This document shows, one piece after another, positions 1 through 8,665 of a stretch of 64,000 nt of DNA. The position numbers and the translations under genes were made by a program. The notes below the pieces were generated by a model. That model had not been told where the DNA came from. It ran no database searches and saw nothing but the letters and a program-made list of their open reading frames with translations. This DNA is from Paracoccus homiensis (GTDB lineage Bacteria; Pseudomonadota; Alphaproteobacteria; Rhodobacterales; Rhodobacteraceae), in the NCBI RefSeq assembly GCF_900111675.1, contig NZ_FOHO01000006.1, positions 1-64,000 on the forward strand. The letters are read 5' to 3'. The first letter of the stretch is position 1; the number at the start of each line of letters is the position of its first letter.

Positions 1-215
1 CCATGACCAGATCGAAGCCAAGATAGTCAAAGGTTTGCCCCGCAGTGATCTCGGTCCTCATGGGTAGCCCTGCAGCATTGACGAGGAGGTGGATCCTGGT
101 CGTGAAGTGGGAGGTGGTCCAGAAAACGATCCGGTGGATCGTTTTCCCACCGGACGCTCTTGAGCGCCCGAAACCCTGTCGCCTTCGCCATGGTCTTGAA
201 CCAGTGGCGCCTCAT
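1..215 (-). pseudogene. IS5-family transposase, OrfB (start of catalytic part, interrupted, partial)
   Basis: Below about position 112 the minus strand translates in one frame to typical IS5 OrfB sequence, including IHLLVNAAGLP, RTEITAGQTFDY and LGFDLVM at the window edge. Between OrfA and this segment lies the 113-151 palindrome plus unusual sequence, so the OrfA and OrfB reading frames do not join cleanly. I infer a disrupted transposase, but the catalytic part lies outside the window and could not be inspected. Confidence 0.6.
113..151. repeat. 39-bp palindromic element inside the transposase
   Basis: Two 11-bp arms, GAAAACGATCC at 122-132 and GGATCGTTTTC at 136-146, are perfect inverted repeats around a 3-nt loop. 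GGTGG (113-117) and CCACC (147-151) add an outer stem. From memory, the same core palindrome recurs in Rhodobacteraceae genomes and is often translated as WENDPPDRFL-like peptides inside annotated proteins. That suggests a small dispersed repeat that can land inside genes. No second copy was noticed in this window. Confidence 0.65.
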
Positions 216-218
216 GGC

Positions 219-569
219 TCAGCCCCCTTTAGCGCCCGCTGCCTGATGGCGGGCGCGAACGACCGTGCCATCTATCATCTGGAGGGCGTGCTGCACTGCC
301 CCGCTTTCGTTCAGGGCGTCCATGATCTTCTCCCAGAGCCACGCCAATGTCCGGCGCTGGAACTGTTGGTAAACGCTAGACCATCTCCCGAACTCTGCCG
401 GGAGGTCCCGCCACGGGGCTCCGGTGCGCGCAATCCAGAAAACCCCAGCTAGAACAAGACGGTGGCTGGTAGGTCTGCGCCCGTTCGGGGCGCGGACTGT
501 CAGGATGAACCGCTCAAAGAACGCCCATTCCTCGTCCGACATCAGGTCTCGTGCCAAGCTGGTCTCCAT
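219..569 (-). CDS. IS5-family transposase, OrfA (N-terminal part)
   Basis: The 116-residue protein is the N-terminal half of an IS5-group transposase, the DUF4096-like helical domain that precedes the DDE catalytic domain. Telling stretches are DEEWAFFERF near residue 12, then GVFWIARTGAPWRDLP and MIDGTVVRARHQAAGAKGG at the C-terminus. Related elements make the full enzyme by a -1 frameshift at the AAAGGGGG-type site that encodes the final AKGG, and the same G-rich run is present here. The frame stops immediately after it. Whether a frameshift could still yield an active enzyme is doubtful because the downstream frame carries an insert. Confidence 0.8.
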   Translation of the reverse strand: METSLARDLMSDEEWAFFERFILTVRAPNGRRPTSHRLVLAGVFWIARTGAPWRDLPAEFGRWSSVYQQFQRRTLAWLWEKIMDALNESGAVQHALQMIDGTVVRARHQAAGAKGG

Positions 570-901
570 CGCAGATACCAGCTTGAATCACCCTCGCCAA
601 GCAGTGTGAATCCCTTTCGTCAACATGGCCTAGGTCCCCTCTTGTCGCGTCAAGCTACATACATGTGGCGTAGCAGAAGTTGTTACAGGGCTTCGCGCTT
701 CGCTCTTGGGTTGTCAGGTTCTTCTGCGTAAGGCAGGGATCACGCTTGCCCAAATGATATAGGAAACTCGACGCGGGCCGAAGGACTGAGACTCTACGGT
801 ATGCTAATGAATATCTGCTTTGCAATTTGCGTTTGCAGCGTTTGACACTCATGTTGTGTGGCAGCTTTGGGCCGAAACGCCCCCTCCAACCCTCCACCAC
901 C
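570..901. other. Intergenic: IS end and unassigned island DNA
   Basis: 570-620 is the upstream end of the IS5 element. From 621 to 901 I see no convincing gene, RNA or repeat. Short frames exist on both strands but none resembles a known protein. The stretch near 735-830 is less GC-rich than the neighbouring genes. It lies just beyond the stop codon of the integrase. Confidence 0.5.
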
Positions 902-2496
902 TCAGAACACCCTTGGCAGTGCATCGATGAGGGGCTTCAGGAGAGGCAGGGGTGTGCGCTGGCCGTAGCGGCGGTCTTTCTTGGAGCTGATGGCATGGCC
1001 CAGCAGGTGGTGGCGCGAGAGGTCGGGCACGTTCTGCCGGTAGCGCAGCTCGTCGGTGACGTAGTGCCGGAACGAGTGGAAGTTCTTCTTTGCGGCATCC
1101 TCGCCCAGCTGGGCGCGCAGCAGCTTGTGCCAGTTGAAGCTGATGGCGTCCGACAGCGTGCCGCGCCCCTTGCGGCGCTTCAGGTCGGGGAAGACCTGGC
1201 CGGTCTCGGTCTGCGCGACATGCTCCATGAAGCCCAGCTCCAGCAGGTGCGGGTGGATCGGCACCTTGCGCTGCGAGGGGCGGTTCTTCAGGCGCCGGAT
1301 CTCGGTGGGGCGGAAGTGGAAGGCCGCGATGCCGTCCTCGGTGACGATATCCTCGCGCGCAAGGCCTGCGATCTCCTCGCGCCGCGCGCCGGTATAGGCC
1401 GCGATAAGCGGCAGCCAGTAGAGCGCGTCCTTGATGACGAGATCGCCGGGCCGGGTGCGGCGCCCCGCGCTCTGGCAGCCCTGCCAGACGGGGCCTGCGA
1501 AGATGCGCCGCAGGTCGTCGCGGCTGAAGGGGGCGACCTTGTCCTGGTCGTCCTCGGGGTCGGTCTCGCGCAGATCGCGCGTGTCCAGAAGCGGATCCAA
1601 TGACAGACCTTCCGAGCGGGCGTGCTTGATGAGCTGCCCGACGAAGCCGAGATTGCGGTTGATCGTGGCGGCGGACAGGCCCTGTTTCCTGCCTGCGGTT
1701 TCCGCGGCCTCGATGATCTGAGGCAGCGTCATGTCCCGCTCCTTCGGCGTCTTGCGATAGGTCGGGGGCAGGGCGTGCATGATGTTGCTGAAGGCCATCA
1801 GGTGCTCCTGCCGCAGCTTGCGGATGTCCTCGATGCCGGTGGCCTCGTGCAGCAGTTCGGCGGTCTTGCGGATCTGGTAGGCGGTCTTGTCCGTGGCCCG
1901 CCCGCGCTTCTCCTTGCGGCTGGCGAGGCGGTCAGCGACGGCCTGGAGTGCGGGGTCGAAGGCGGGGGTAGGTTCGGGTGTAGGCGGCGGGGCATCCTCG
2001 GTCGCCGGCGGCTTCCCCTCCCGCAGCCTGCCCGCCATCGCAATGGCATCGTCGAAGCCCCGGTCCAGCCCCGCCTTGGACGACAGCAGCGCCGCCGCGC
2101 GGCCATTGAGCCAGATGCGCTTGGCGTCGAAGAACTCGTGCCCGCTGATGCGCTCCTTGCCCGCCAGATGGTCCTGATGCGCGCTCTCGACCGGGTTGCC
2201 TGTCTGCGGCAGGTGGAACGCGGCGCGGTCGCGCCTGGCGGATCGCTCCAGCTCTTCCCGGATGACGGTTTCCAGCCATTCATGCGCCACCTGCGGCGTC
2301 AGTCCTTCCATGCCCATTCGGTCGAACACCCTCTCGCTCTCAGCGGTCACGATGACGGCCAGCCTGCGCGCTGTCCACGGGCAAGCGGTCCGCAGCGAGA
2401 CCTGGAGGTTCGCGGCGGCGGAGGAGGCGCGTTTGGGAATGCGGCGGCGCCAGGTGTAGATCGCGCCCCGGGGAAGACGAAGTTGGCAATGCCCAT
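902..2496 (-). CDS. Tyrosine recombinase/integrase with DUF6538-like N-terminus, probable N-terminal frameshift
   Basis: This is a phage- or island-type integrase. The C-terminal catalytic domain shows the full set: Arg in YTGARREE, Lys in RKVPIHP, the HSFRH box, LLGHA and the nucleophile Tyr in DRRYGQ. The expected N-terminus MGIANFVF begins at an ATG at 2496 with a GAGGGA ribosome-binding site, but its frame runs out at the CCCCGGGG run near 2466-2473. The continuation (RGAIYTWRRRIPKRA, then LQVSLRTACPWTARRLA, typical of DUF6538) lies in the next frame and would need one extra base. Read in the continuation frame alone, the gene opens as far as 2596 with unrelated residues. It is either a recent pseudogene or a sequencing error. 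The adjacent tRNA-Gln is the likely integration target. Confidence 0.8.
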
Positions 2497-2611
2497 GGCA
2501 GGTCCCTCGATTGGGGACACAGGCTCCATGATGGACAGTGATGATGGACAATGGTCCAGATCGGCTGTCCGTCTTCGATAAGACGATCTTTCTCAACGAC
2601 TTACTGGAAGT

Positions 2612-2640
2612 TGGCTGGGGCGGTAGGATTCGAACCTACG
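2612..2640 (-). other. Putative island attachment site (3' end of tRNA-Gln)
   Basis: Tyrosine recombinases of this kind commonly use the T-arm and 3' end of a tRNA gene as attB. The tRNA-Gln 3' half lies only about 115 bp from the integrase start. The second att copy would be on the left, outside the window, and I found no repeat of this sequence between 1 and 2600. The assignment is inferred from arrangement only. Confidence 0.35.
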
Positions 2641-2686
2641 GTACACGGTACCAAAAACCGTTGCCTTACCACTTGGCTACGCCCCA
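2612..2686 (-). tRNA. tRNA-Gln(UUG)
   Basis: The minus strand folds as a full cloverleaf. The acceptor arm is TGGGGCG/CGCCCCA, the D-arm starts GCCAAGTGG, the anticodon stem ACGGT/ACCGT encloses the loop TTTTGGT (anticodon TTG), and the T-arm is GTAGG-TTCGAAT-CCTAC. CCA is encoded at 2614-2612. The 3' end faces the integrase gene, the usual arrangement where an island has inserted into a tRNA 3' end and restored it. Confidence 0.95.
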
Positions 2687-2781
2687 ACTGTGGAGGCGGA
2701 TTTAGCCAATGCGGCCGGGGGGTGCAAGTCGAAAATCGAAGAAATCTTGCTGCTAGTGAAAAGCCTTTGTATGCGGGCGCC

Positions 2782-3960
2782 ATGACGCAGGTAGATATCG
2801 CTATTCTTGGGGCCGGCGCGGCGGGGCTTTTCTGTGCAGGCAGTGCGCTGTCGCAAGGAAAGCGCGTTCTGGTGCTGGATCATGCCCGCAGGCCGGGGGA
2901 AAAAATCCGAATCTCGGGTGGGGGAAGGTGCAATTTCACGAACCTCGCCACAGCGCGGGACCGATTCCTGTCGCAGAACCCGCGGTTCGCAGCTTCGGCC
3001 CTGTCGCGATTCGCGCCGCAGGATTTCGTGGCGCTTGTGGACCGGGCGGGAATCGCCTGGCACGAAAAGGCCTTGGGGCAGCTTTTTTGCGACGGAAAGG
3101 CCACGCAGATCACGGATATGCTGTTGCGACGGATGGCGGGGGCCGAATTGTGGCTGGAAACCTCGGTCGCGGGTGTTGCGCGGGACGGCGATGGGTTCGT
3201 GGTGCAGACCGATCGCGGGATTGTCAGAGCTGGGCGCGTCGTTGTGGCGACTGGCGGCAAGTCGATCCCCAAGATGGGCGCGACGGGTATCGGTTACGAG
3301 ATCGCGCGCGACTTTGGGCTTCGTCAGGTCGAGACGCGCGCCGGGCTGGTTCCGCTGACCTTCGCGGAGCAGGATCTGTCGCTGTGCAAGCCGCTGGCCG
3401 GGGTTTCGGTCGAGGCGGATGTCCGCTGCGGCAAGACCAGCTTTCGCGAACCATTGCTGTTTACGCATCGCGGGATCAGTGGCCCGTCGATCCTGCAGAT
3501 TTCCAGTTTCTGGGAGGCGGGTGCCGAATTGCGCATCGACCTGTGCCCAGGCACGGATGTCGCCGCAGAGTTGAAACAGGCCCGATCGACTGCGGGTCGG
3601 GTGAATGTCGCGACCGCTTTGGGGCGGTTGTTGCCGGATCGCCTGTCGCAGGCGGTGATCGCCGAGATCGGGCTGTCGGACGCACGACTGGCGGATCAGC
3701 CGAACAAGCGGATCGAAGCACTTGGGGCCCGGGTCAATGGGTGGCAGGTTCGCCCGGTCGGGACCGAGGGCTATCGCACCGCAGAGGTGACCTTGGGCGG
3801 CGTGGACACCCGCGATCTGGATGCGCGGACGATGCAGGCGCGCGATGTGCCGGGCCTGTATTTCATCGGGGAATGTGTCGATGTGACCGGCTGGCTGGGG
3901 GGGTACAACTTCCAGTGGGCCTGGGCGTCGGCCCATGCGGCGGGGCTGGATCTGCGCTAA
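2782..3960 (+). CDS. BaiN/RdsA-family NAD(P)/FAD-dependent oxidoreductase (HI0933-like flavoprotein)
   Basis: The 392-residue flavoprotein opens with a Rossmann FAD-binding motif, GAGAAG at residues 10-15. It carries the family signatures RISGGGRCNFTN and, at the C-terminus, YFIGECVDVTGWLGGYN. The family contains a bacterial steroid-degrading reductase and a proposed tRNA dihydrouridine-20a synthase (RdsA), so the substrate is uncertain. The open frame extends upstream to 2551 but that part translates through tRNA-Gln, so I use the ATG at 2782. It converges with the mscS-like gene, and the two coding ends overlap by 4 nt. Confidence 0.88.
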   Translation: MTQVDIAILGAGAAGLFCAGSALSQGKRVLVLDHARRPGEKIRISGGGRCNFTNLATARDRFLSQNPRFAASALSRFAPQDFVALVDRAGIAWHEKALGQLFCDGKATQITDMLLRRMAGAELWLETSVAGVARDGDGFVVQTDRGIVRAGRVVVATGGKSIPKMGATGIGYEIARDFGLRQVETRAGLVPLTFAEQDLSLCKPLAGVSVEADVRCGKTSFREPLLFTHRGISGPSILQISSFWEAGAELRIDLCPGTDVAAELKQARSTAGRVNVATALGRLLPDRLSQAVIAEIGLSDARLADQPNKRIEALGARVNGWQVRPVGTEGYRTAEVTLGGVDTRDLDARTMQARDVPGLYFIGECVDVTGWLGGYNFQWAWASAHAAGLDLR

Positions 3961-5285
3961 CCGCCCGGCTTGGGGCGCGCCGGTTCCAGCAGGTCGCGGC
4001 CGTCATTGACGCGGCCGCGATCGACCAGCTGTTCGAAGGCCGCATCGGGGCTGAGGTCGGGTGCCCGTTCGCGTCGCTTGCTGGGGTTGGTATCCGGTTT
4101 GTCGGCATCGCGTTCGGTCTGATTTTCGACATGAATGCGATGAACCAGTTCGGGGATGGCAAAGCCCTCGGCGTCCAGTGCCTTGCGCAGCTGCCGATAG
4201 GCCTCGCCCCGGGCGAGGTCGAAATCGGTGCCTTCCTGCGACACCCAGCCGCCCGCGCGGATCACGATGAATTCGTTTCCGGATGCTTCGACCCAGGCAA
4301 CGGGTTCAGGGCGTGCCAGAACGAAGCCCATCCGCGCCAGTTCGCGCAGGACCAGATCGCGCGCCCGGCCAAGATCGGCGGCGGGATCCACAGTCAGGTC
4401 GACCAGAAAACGGCGTTCGGGGTTGCGGGTGAAATTCGTCAGGACCGCCTTGTAGATGATCTGGTTGGGAAAACGGATATGGTTTCCGTCCAGCGTCAGA
4501 AGGGTTGTGCCGCGACTGGTGAGGCGGATGACGCGCCCGCGTTCGCCGTTGACCTCGATCAGGTCGTTGGGTCGGAAGGGCTGTCGCAGCGACAGAAGGA
4601 TCGTCGCCACGAACCCTTCGATCGTGTCGCGTGCCGCAAAGCTGAGCGACAGGCCAAAGATGCCGGCCGCACCCAGAAGGGTGTTCAGCAGCGTCGTGGC
4701 CTCCATCAGGTCCAGCGCCACGACCAGCGCCACGATCCACGAGGTCAGGCGAATGGTCTGGCTTAGAAACTCGGCGATGAACGGGTTCGGCGCGATCCGG
4801 GCCATCGTCTTTTCGCGGCGCGAGATCCAGCCTCCGACAAGAACGATGAGGGCGCCGACGATCAGGCCCAACACCACGAAGGGAAGGCCCGCGACCACCT
4901 GATTCATCCGCGCCGCAAAACGCTCGCGTACGGATTCAAGCCGTGTCCCGATATCGGTCGACAGAAGGACGTGATCCTGAATCGCCACCACGCCGTCGAT
5001 CCGTGCGATCAGCGATTTCAACCGTTCGGTTGCGGATTGTTCGGTGACTTCGCCGCTGAGAGAGACGATGCCGGCGTCGACCTGCACATCGACGCGGTCG
5101 AAATCATCGACCTGTCCCAGAATGCTGCCGATCCGGTTCAGGATCGCCAGGTCAGTGGCGGCGTTGTCCTGAACCGAAATCGCGCCGCTGGGGGCGCCTT
5201 CGCCTTCGCCATTCTCGCGCGCAAGCGCGGGCATGGCCGTCAGCGCGACAATCAGCAGCAGCCCGGCAAGCAGGCGCTGGATCAT
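3957..5285 (-). CDS. BON-domain mechanosensitive channel (MscS family)
   Basis: The 442-residue protein has a signal peptide (about residues 1-22, ending near ALARE), a BON domain at roughly 40-105 (GIVSLSGEV, VVAIQDHV), and then transmembrane helices from about 117. The MscS pore/beta domain follows, marked by LLGAAGIFGLSLSFAARDTIEGF, FRPNDLIEVNG and GNHIRFPNQIIYKA. It should be an inner-membrane channel gating under hypo-osmotic stress. The BON domain may bind lipid or the envelope. The C-terminus is charged and probably disordered. Its ATG overlaps the kdsA stop (ATGA), so translation is probably coupled to the Kdo/capsule genes. Confidence 0.9.
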   Translation of the reverse strand: MIQRLLAGLLLIVALTAMPALARENGEGEGAPSGAISVQDNAATDLAILNRIGSILGQVDDFDRVDVQVDAGIVSLSGEVTEQSATERLKSLIARIDGVVAIQDHVLLSTDIGTRLESVRERFAARMNQVVAGLPFVVLGLIVGALIVLVGGWISRREKTMARIAPNPFIAEFLSQTIRLTSWIVALVVALDLMEATTLLNTLLGAAGIFGLSLSFAARDTIEGFVATILLSLRQPFRPNDLIEVNGERGRVIRLTSRGTTLLTLDGNHIRFPNQIIYKAVLTNFTRNPERRFLVDLTVDPAADLGRARDLVLRELARMGFVLARPEPVAWVEASGNEFIVIRAGGWVSQEGTDFDLARGEAYRQLRKALDAEGFAIPELVHRIHVENQTERDADKPDTNPSKRRERAPDLSPDAAFEQLVDRGRVNDGRDLLEPARPKPGG

Positions 5286-6124
5286 AGGGTGATCGGGTCG
5301 GCCTTGGCCAAGGCGTCGAACTTCATCAGCGAAGCGATCAGTGCGGGCATCTGATCCAGCGGGATCATGTTCGGCCCGTCCGAAGGGGCATTGTCCGGAT
5401 CCTCGTGGGTTTCGATAAAGACACCCGCGACACCCAGCGACACCGCGGCTCGCGCCATCACCGGTGCAAATTCGCGCTGCCCGCCCGAGGAACCGCCCTG
5501 ACCGCCGGGCTGCTGCACGGAATGCGTGGCATCCATGATTACCGGGTAGCCGGTCTTTGCCATTGTCGGCAGCGATCGCATATCCGCGACCAGCGCATTG
5601 TAGCCGAAACTGGCGCCACGTTCGGTCAGCAGGATGTTCTGATTGCCGGTCGAGGCGACCTTGTCGGCGACATTCGGCATGTCCCAGGGCGCCAGAAACT
5701 GACCTTTCTTGATGTTGACGACGGCGCCGGTCTTGCCTGCCGCCAGCAGCAGATCTGTCTGGCGGCACAGAAATGCCGGGATCTGGATGATGTCGACGAC
5801 CTTCGCGGCAGCGATGGCCTGTTCGGCATCGTGGATATCGGTCAGGACCGGGCAACCCAGACGTTCGCGCACGGTTTCAAGGATTTTCAGGCCCTCGTCG
5901 ATCCCGACGCCGCGCCGCCCGCCCAAAGACGTGCGGTTCGCCTTGTCATAGCTGGCCTTGAAGACATATTGCGCCCCGGCATCGGCACAGGCCTTGGCCA
6001 TCGCCTGACCGATCATCAGGGCATGGTCCAGCGATTCCAGTTGGCAGGGACCGGCGATGACCGTCAGTGGAAGGTCGTTGCCGCAGGTCAGGCTGCCGAT
6101 CTGGACGTGGCGGGCTTGGGTCAT
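5282..6124 (-). CDS. kdsA: 3-deoxy-8-phosphooctulonate synthase
   Basis: This enzyme condenses phosphoenolpyruvate with D-arabinose 5-phosphate to Kdo 8-phosphate, the precursor of the LPS inner-core and capsule-linker sugar Kdo. The 280-residue length is normal for KdsA. Family motifs are visible: VIAGPCQLES near residue 24, KASYDKANRTS near 57, the GQREF loop and GVFIETHEDPDNAPSDGPNM. The start overlaps the end of the KpsE-like gene by 4 nt. Placement between capsule-export genes and the channel gene suggests the Kdo made here feeds a capsule or Kdo linker. Confidence 0.95.
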   Translation of the reverse strand: MTQARHVQIGSLTCGNDLPLTVIAGPCQLESLDHALMIGQAMAKACADAGAQYVFKASYDKANRTSLGGRRGVGIDEGLKILETVRERLGCPVLTDIHDAEQAIAAAKVVDIIQIPAFLCRQTDLLLAAGKTGAVVNIKKGQFLAPWDMPNVADKVASTGNQNILLTERGASFGYNALVADMRSLPTMAKTGYPVIMDATHSVQQPGGQGGSSGGQREFAPVMARAAVSLGVAGVFIETHEDPDNAPSDGPNMIPLDQMPALIASLMKFDALAKADPITL

Positions 6125-7866
6125 GTCGATACCTGTTCGCGTAGGATGGACGCTGTCAGCGACAGCATCAGATAAATCCCGGAAAAGATCAAAAGGGCGA
6201 CCAGCGTGTTCTGAAACGCCTTCGGATAGGTCGGCTCGTCCGGGGGCACGGGCGCGACTGACAATGACAGGTAGCGGACCTGCTTGTTCGCTTCAATCCT
6301 TGCCGTCTCGACCTGTGCGGCGGCGGCTGAAAGCAGCTCTTGTCGGGTGGTCAGGTCGCTTTCTGCGATCCGCAGCTCGCCTGAAATGGCGGCCAGCGAA
6401 CTGCGCGTTTCGTTTCCTTCGGTCAGTTCCAGCCGTGTCTGGGCGATCATCGCATTCAGGCGCGAGATGTCGCCGCGCACCGCGTCCACGCGGCTTTGCT
6501 GCGGGCGGGCATTCGCCAGCAGCTGCCCCAGCTCCAGTTCCTTTTCGTTCAGCTGGTTTTCCAGCGCGGCGATCTGGCTCATCACGACCGAGCCTTCGGC
6601 GACCGGGTCCAGAACGCCCAACCGCTGCTGCAGATCCTGCACCCGGCGTTGCGCGGCCAGCACGCGAGCCTCGGCGTCCTGATAGCTTTCGATCGCGCCC
6701 TTCATCTGATCGTCGCGCAGGCGCGAGGTCATCTGATCGACCTGACCTTCGGCATAGCGGATCAGGGCCAGCGAGAAATCGCGGCTGAGATCGGGATCGG
6801 GGGCGATGACCTCCAGATCGATCATCCCCTCGGTTGGGTCATAGCTGATCTTGACCGAATCCTGATAGACGCCATAGGCGGCCTCGTTGCTGGCATCGGG
6901 CGCAAGGCGCTTGATCTGGTCAAGCGCGGGGTCCTGAAACGCGGCGCGGAAACCCTCTTCGGCATCCAGACGCAACATCGCCTCGCGCGAGGAGAGATAG
7001 CTTTGGACCGCAACCGCGTCGGTGTTCGCCTGAATGCCCGACAGGGCATTGCCGGTCGGTGACAGGCCGGATGTGTCCGCGACCTGGATCTGAAACTGCG
7101 ACTGCGTGGCGTAAAGCGGGGTCGCGACCTTGAAATAGTACCAGCCGGCCACTGCCGTCGGCCCGATCACGAACAGCAGCAGGCGCATCGCCAGCATCAT
7201 CATCCGGCGGCGGCGGCGGCGGGCCATGTCGCGCTGAATGCGATAGATTTCTGCCGCGCGCCTGTCTTCGGTCAGGGCTTCGCGCGATGGCAGACTGGGT
7301 TGCGCAGCTTCCATCGCCGTGGATTTCGGGGCCGCGACAAGGGCGGGCGTGTTCTTTGCCGGCTCTGCCTGACTGCGCGTGCCCTCGGAGGACAGGATCT
7401 TTGCCAGCGCCGCCCGGTGTGAGGGGTCGATGCCCTGTTCGCGCAGGCGCAGCACGGCCTCTTCGTCGGATTCGACCTCGATCCGGTGCAATTGCGCGAT
7501 ACGCCGGGCGATGCGCAACTGACGCTCGCCCAAGTTCTCGGCCTTGATCGCGGCCAGCTTCGCGGCAAGATCGGCGTCGGGCGGCGTGCCGGTGGACGGG
7601 GTATCGGTGGGCGGTGGCGTCTTGTCGGCACTGCTGGCGGGTTCGGTCAGCCGAAAATCACCGAAACCGTCATCGGTGGGCCCGGTCTGCATCATCCGTT
7701 CGCGTGCTGAAACCTCGCGCGCGGCCACGTCGTCGCCGCCGGTTTCGGCCTTCTTCTGCAACTTCAATCGCACGCCGGAACCGCCCTGATCGTCGCGATT
7801 GTCGGTGGGTCGGACCGATTCATCGACCGAGGCGTGAAACCGGCGGGCCTTAGGCGGTGTAGTCAT
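6121..7866 (-). CDS. Capsule polysaccharide export inner-membrane protein (KpsE/CtrB/BexC-like)
   Basis: The 581-residue protein has a long charged, disordered N-terminus (about 1-220), then one transmembrane segment (LLLFVIGPTAVAGWYYFKV). A periplasmic domain with coiled coil follows (RVLAAQRRVQDLQQRLG, LENQLNEKELELGQLLA), and there is a second transmembrane segment near the C-terminus (LVALLIFSGIYLMLSL). This is the polysaccharide co-polymerase topology that links an ABC exporter to the outer-membrane channel. The N-terminal extension is longer than in Escherichia coli KpsE. It overlaps the ATPase gene by 17 nt. Confidence 0.85.
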   Translation of the reverse strand: MTTPPKARRFHASVDESVRPTDNRDDQGGSGVRLKLQKKAETGGDDVAAREVSARERMMQTGPTDDGFGDFRLTEPASSADKTPPPTDTPSTGTPPDADLAAKLAAIKAENLGERQLRIARRIAQLHRIEVESDEEAVLRLREQGIDPSHRAALAKILSSEGTRSQAEPAKNTPALVAAPKSTAMEAAQPSLPSREALTEDRRAAEIYRIQRDMARRRRRRMMMLAMRLLLFVIGPTAVAGWYYFKVATPLYATQSQFQIQVADTSGLSPTGNALSGIQANTDAVAVQSYLSSREAMLRLDAEEGFRAAFQDPALDQIKRLAPDASNEAAYGVYQDSVKISYDPTEGMIDLEVIAPDPDLSRDFSLALIRYAEGQVDQMTSRLRDDQMKGAIESYQDAEARVLAAQRRVQDLQQRLGVLDPVAEGSVVMSQIAALENQLNEKELELGQLLANARPQQSRVDAVRGDISRLNAMIAQTRLELTEGNETRSSLAAISGELRIAESDLTTRQELLSAAAAQVETARIEANKQVRYLSLSVAPVPPDEPTYPKAFQNTLVALLIFSGIYLMLSLTASILREQVST

Positions 7867-8503
7867 AATATTGCTTCGCCTCGTCCAGGGACTCGAACAT
7901 ATACAGTTTGCCGTCGCGCATGATGGCGGCCGAGCGGCAGAATTTCTCGATCGTGGCGGGCTGGTGCGACACGACGATCACGGTGGCGTTGCGCAGACGG
8001 TCGAACAGGACCGAACCCGCCTTGCGGTTGAATTCCGCATCGGTCGTCTGCGGCATCCCTTCGTCGATCAGGTAGATGTCGAATTCCAGCGCCAGCAGCA
8101 GCGAAAAGACGAACCTTGCGCGCATCCCGGCCGAGTAGGTGCCCACCGGCATGTCGAAATATTCGCTGATATCGGTCAGCCACCGCGCGAAGGCGGACAC
8201 GTAATCGGGGTCCAGCCCATAGATGCGCGCGATGTGGCGCGAATTTTCATGCGCCGACAGCTTGCCCACGACGCCGCCCATGAAACCCAAGGGGAACGAG
8301 ACGCGGCAATTGCTGCGAATCTGCCCCTCATCCGGCTTTTCAAGCCCGCACATCATGTTGATCAGTGTCGTCTTGCCCGTGCCGTTCGGGGCAAGGATGC
8401 CCAGTGAATGGCCCAGTTCGACCCGGAACGAAGCCTGATCCAGGATGACCTTGCGTCGCTGGCCGGTCCAGAAAGACTTCGAAACATTGTCGAATTCAAG
8501 CAT
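7850..8503 (-). CDS. Capsule polysaccharide ABC exporter ATPase (KpsT-like)
   Basis: The 217-residue ABC ATPase has Walker A at PNGTGKTT (near residue 39), the signature TYSAGMRAR, Walker B DIYLIDEG and the switch histidine in VVSHQ. Its size and these motifs fit the KpsT/CtrD/BexA group, which powers export of group 2-type capsules. It is the first gene of a minus-strand operon with the KpsE-like gene, kdsA and the channel gene. The matching permease (KpsM) is not beside it: the next upstream gene diverges at 8666. The permease must lie elsewhere. Confidence 0.88.
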   Translation of the reverse strand: MLEFDNVSKSFWTGQRRKVILDQASFRVELGHSLGILAPNGTGKTTLINMMCGLEKPDEGQIRSNCRVSFPLGFMGGVVGKLSAHENSRHIARIYGLDPDYVSAFARWLTDISEYFDMPVGTYSAGMRARFVFSLLLALEFDIYLIDEGMPQTTDAEFNRKAGSVLFDRLRNATVIVVSHQPATIEKFCRSAAIMRDGKLYMFESLDEAKQYYDYTA

Positions 8504-8665
8504 GGTTCCTGCGCTAGTCCCTTCCGTTCAGGCGGCCACCATGCCTTAACCTGCTGGTCACAACCATAGGTGTGGGCCACAATGCTGTCCATAATCCAGA
8601 ACATTATCTGAATATTGGGTGAATCTCGCGCTTCACCTGTCTCACATTTTCATTAGATTTCACTT

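Larger units (their letters stand above)
1..620 (-). mobile_element. IS5-family insertion sequence, cut by the window edge
   Basis: The minus strand encodes an IS5-type transposase in two frames: orfA at 219-569 and the start of orfB below 112. orfB continues past base 1, so the left end of the element is not in view. The right end is probably near 600-620, where the minus strand reads into an orfA leader, but I could not define the terminal inverted repeat or a target duplication. A 39-bp palindrome at 113-151 sits inside the transposase region. The element lies in the same accessory block as the integrase at 902-2496. Confidence 0.75.

Noticed and set aside
2551..2781. Upstream in-frame extension of the BaiN/RdsA-family gene (contains AGAVGFEPT)
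   Set aside because: This stretch is the antisense translation of tRNA-Gln; the family start is the ATG at 2782.
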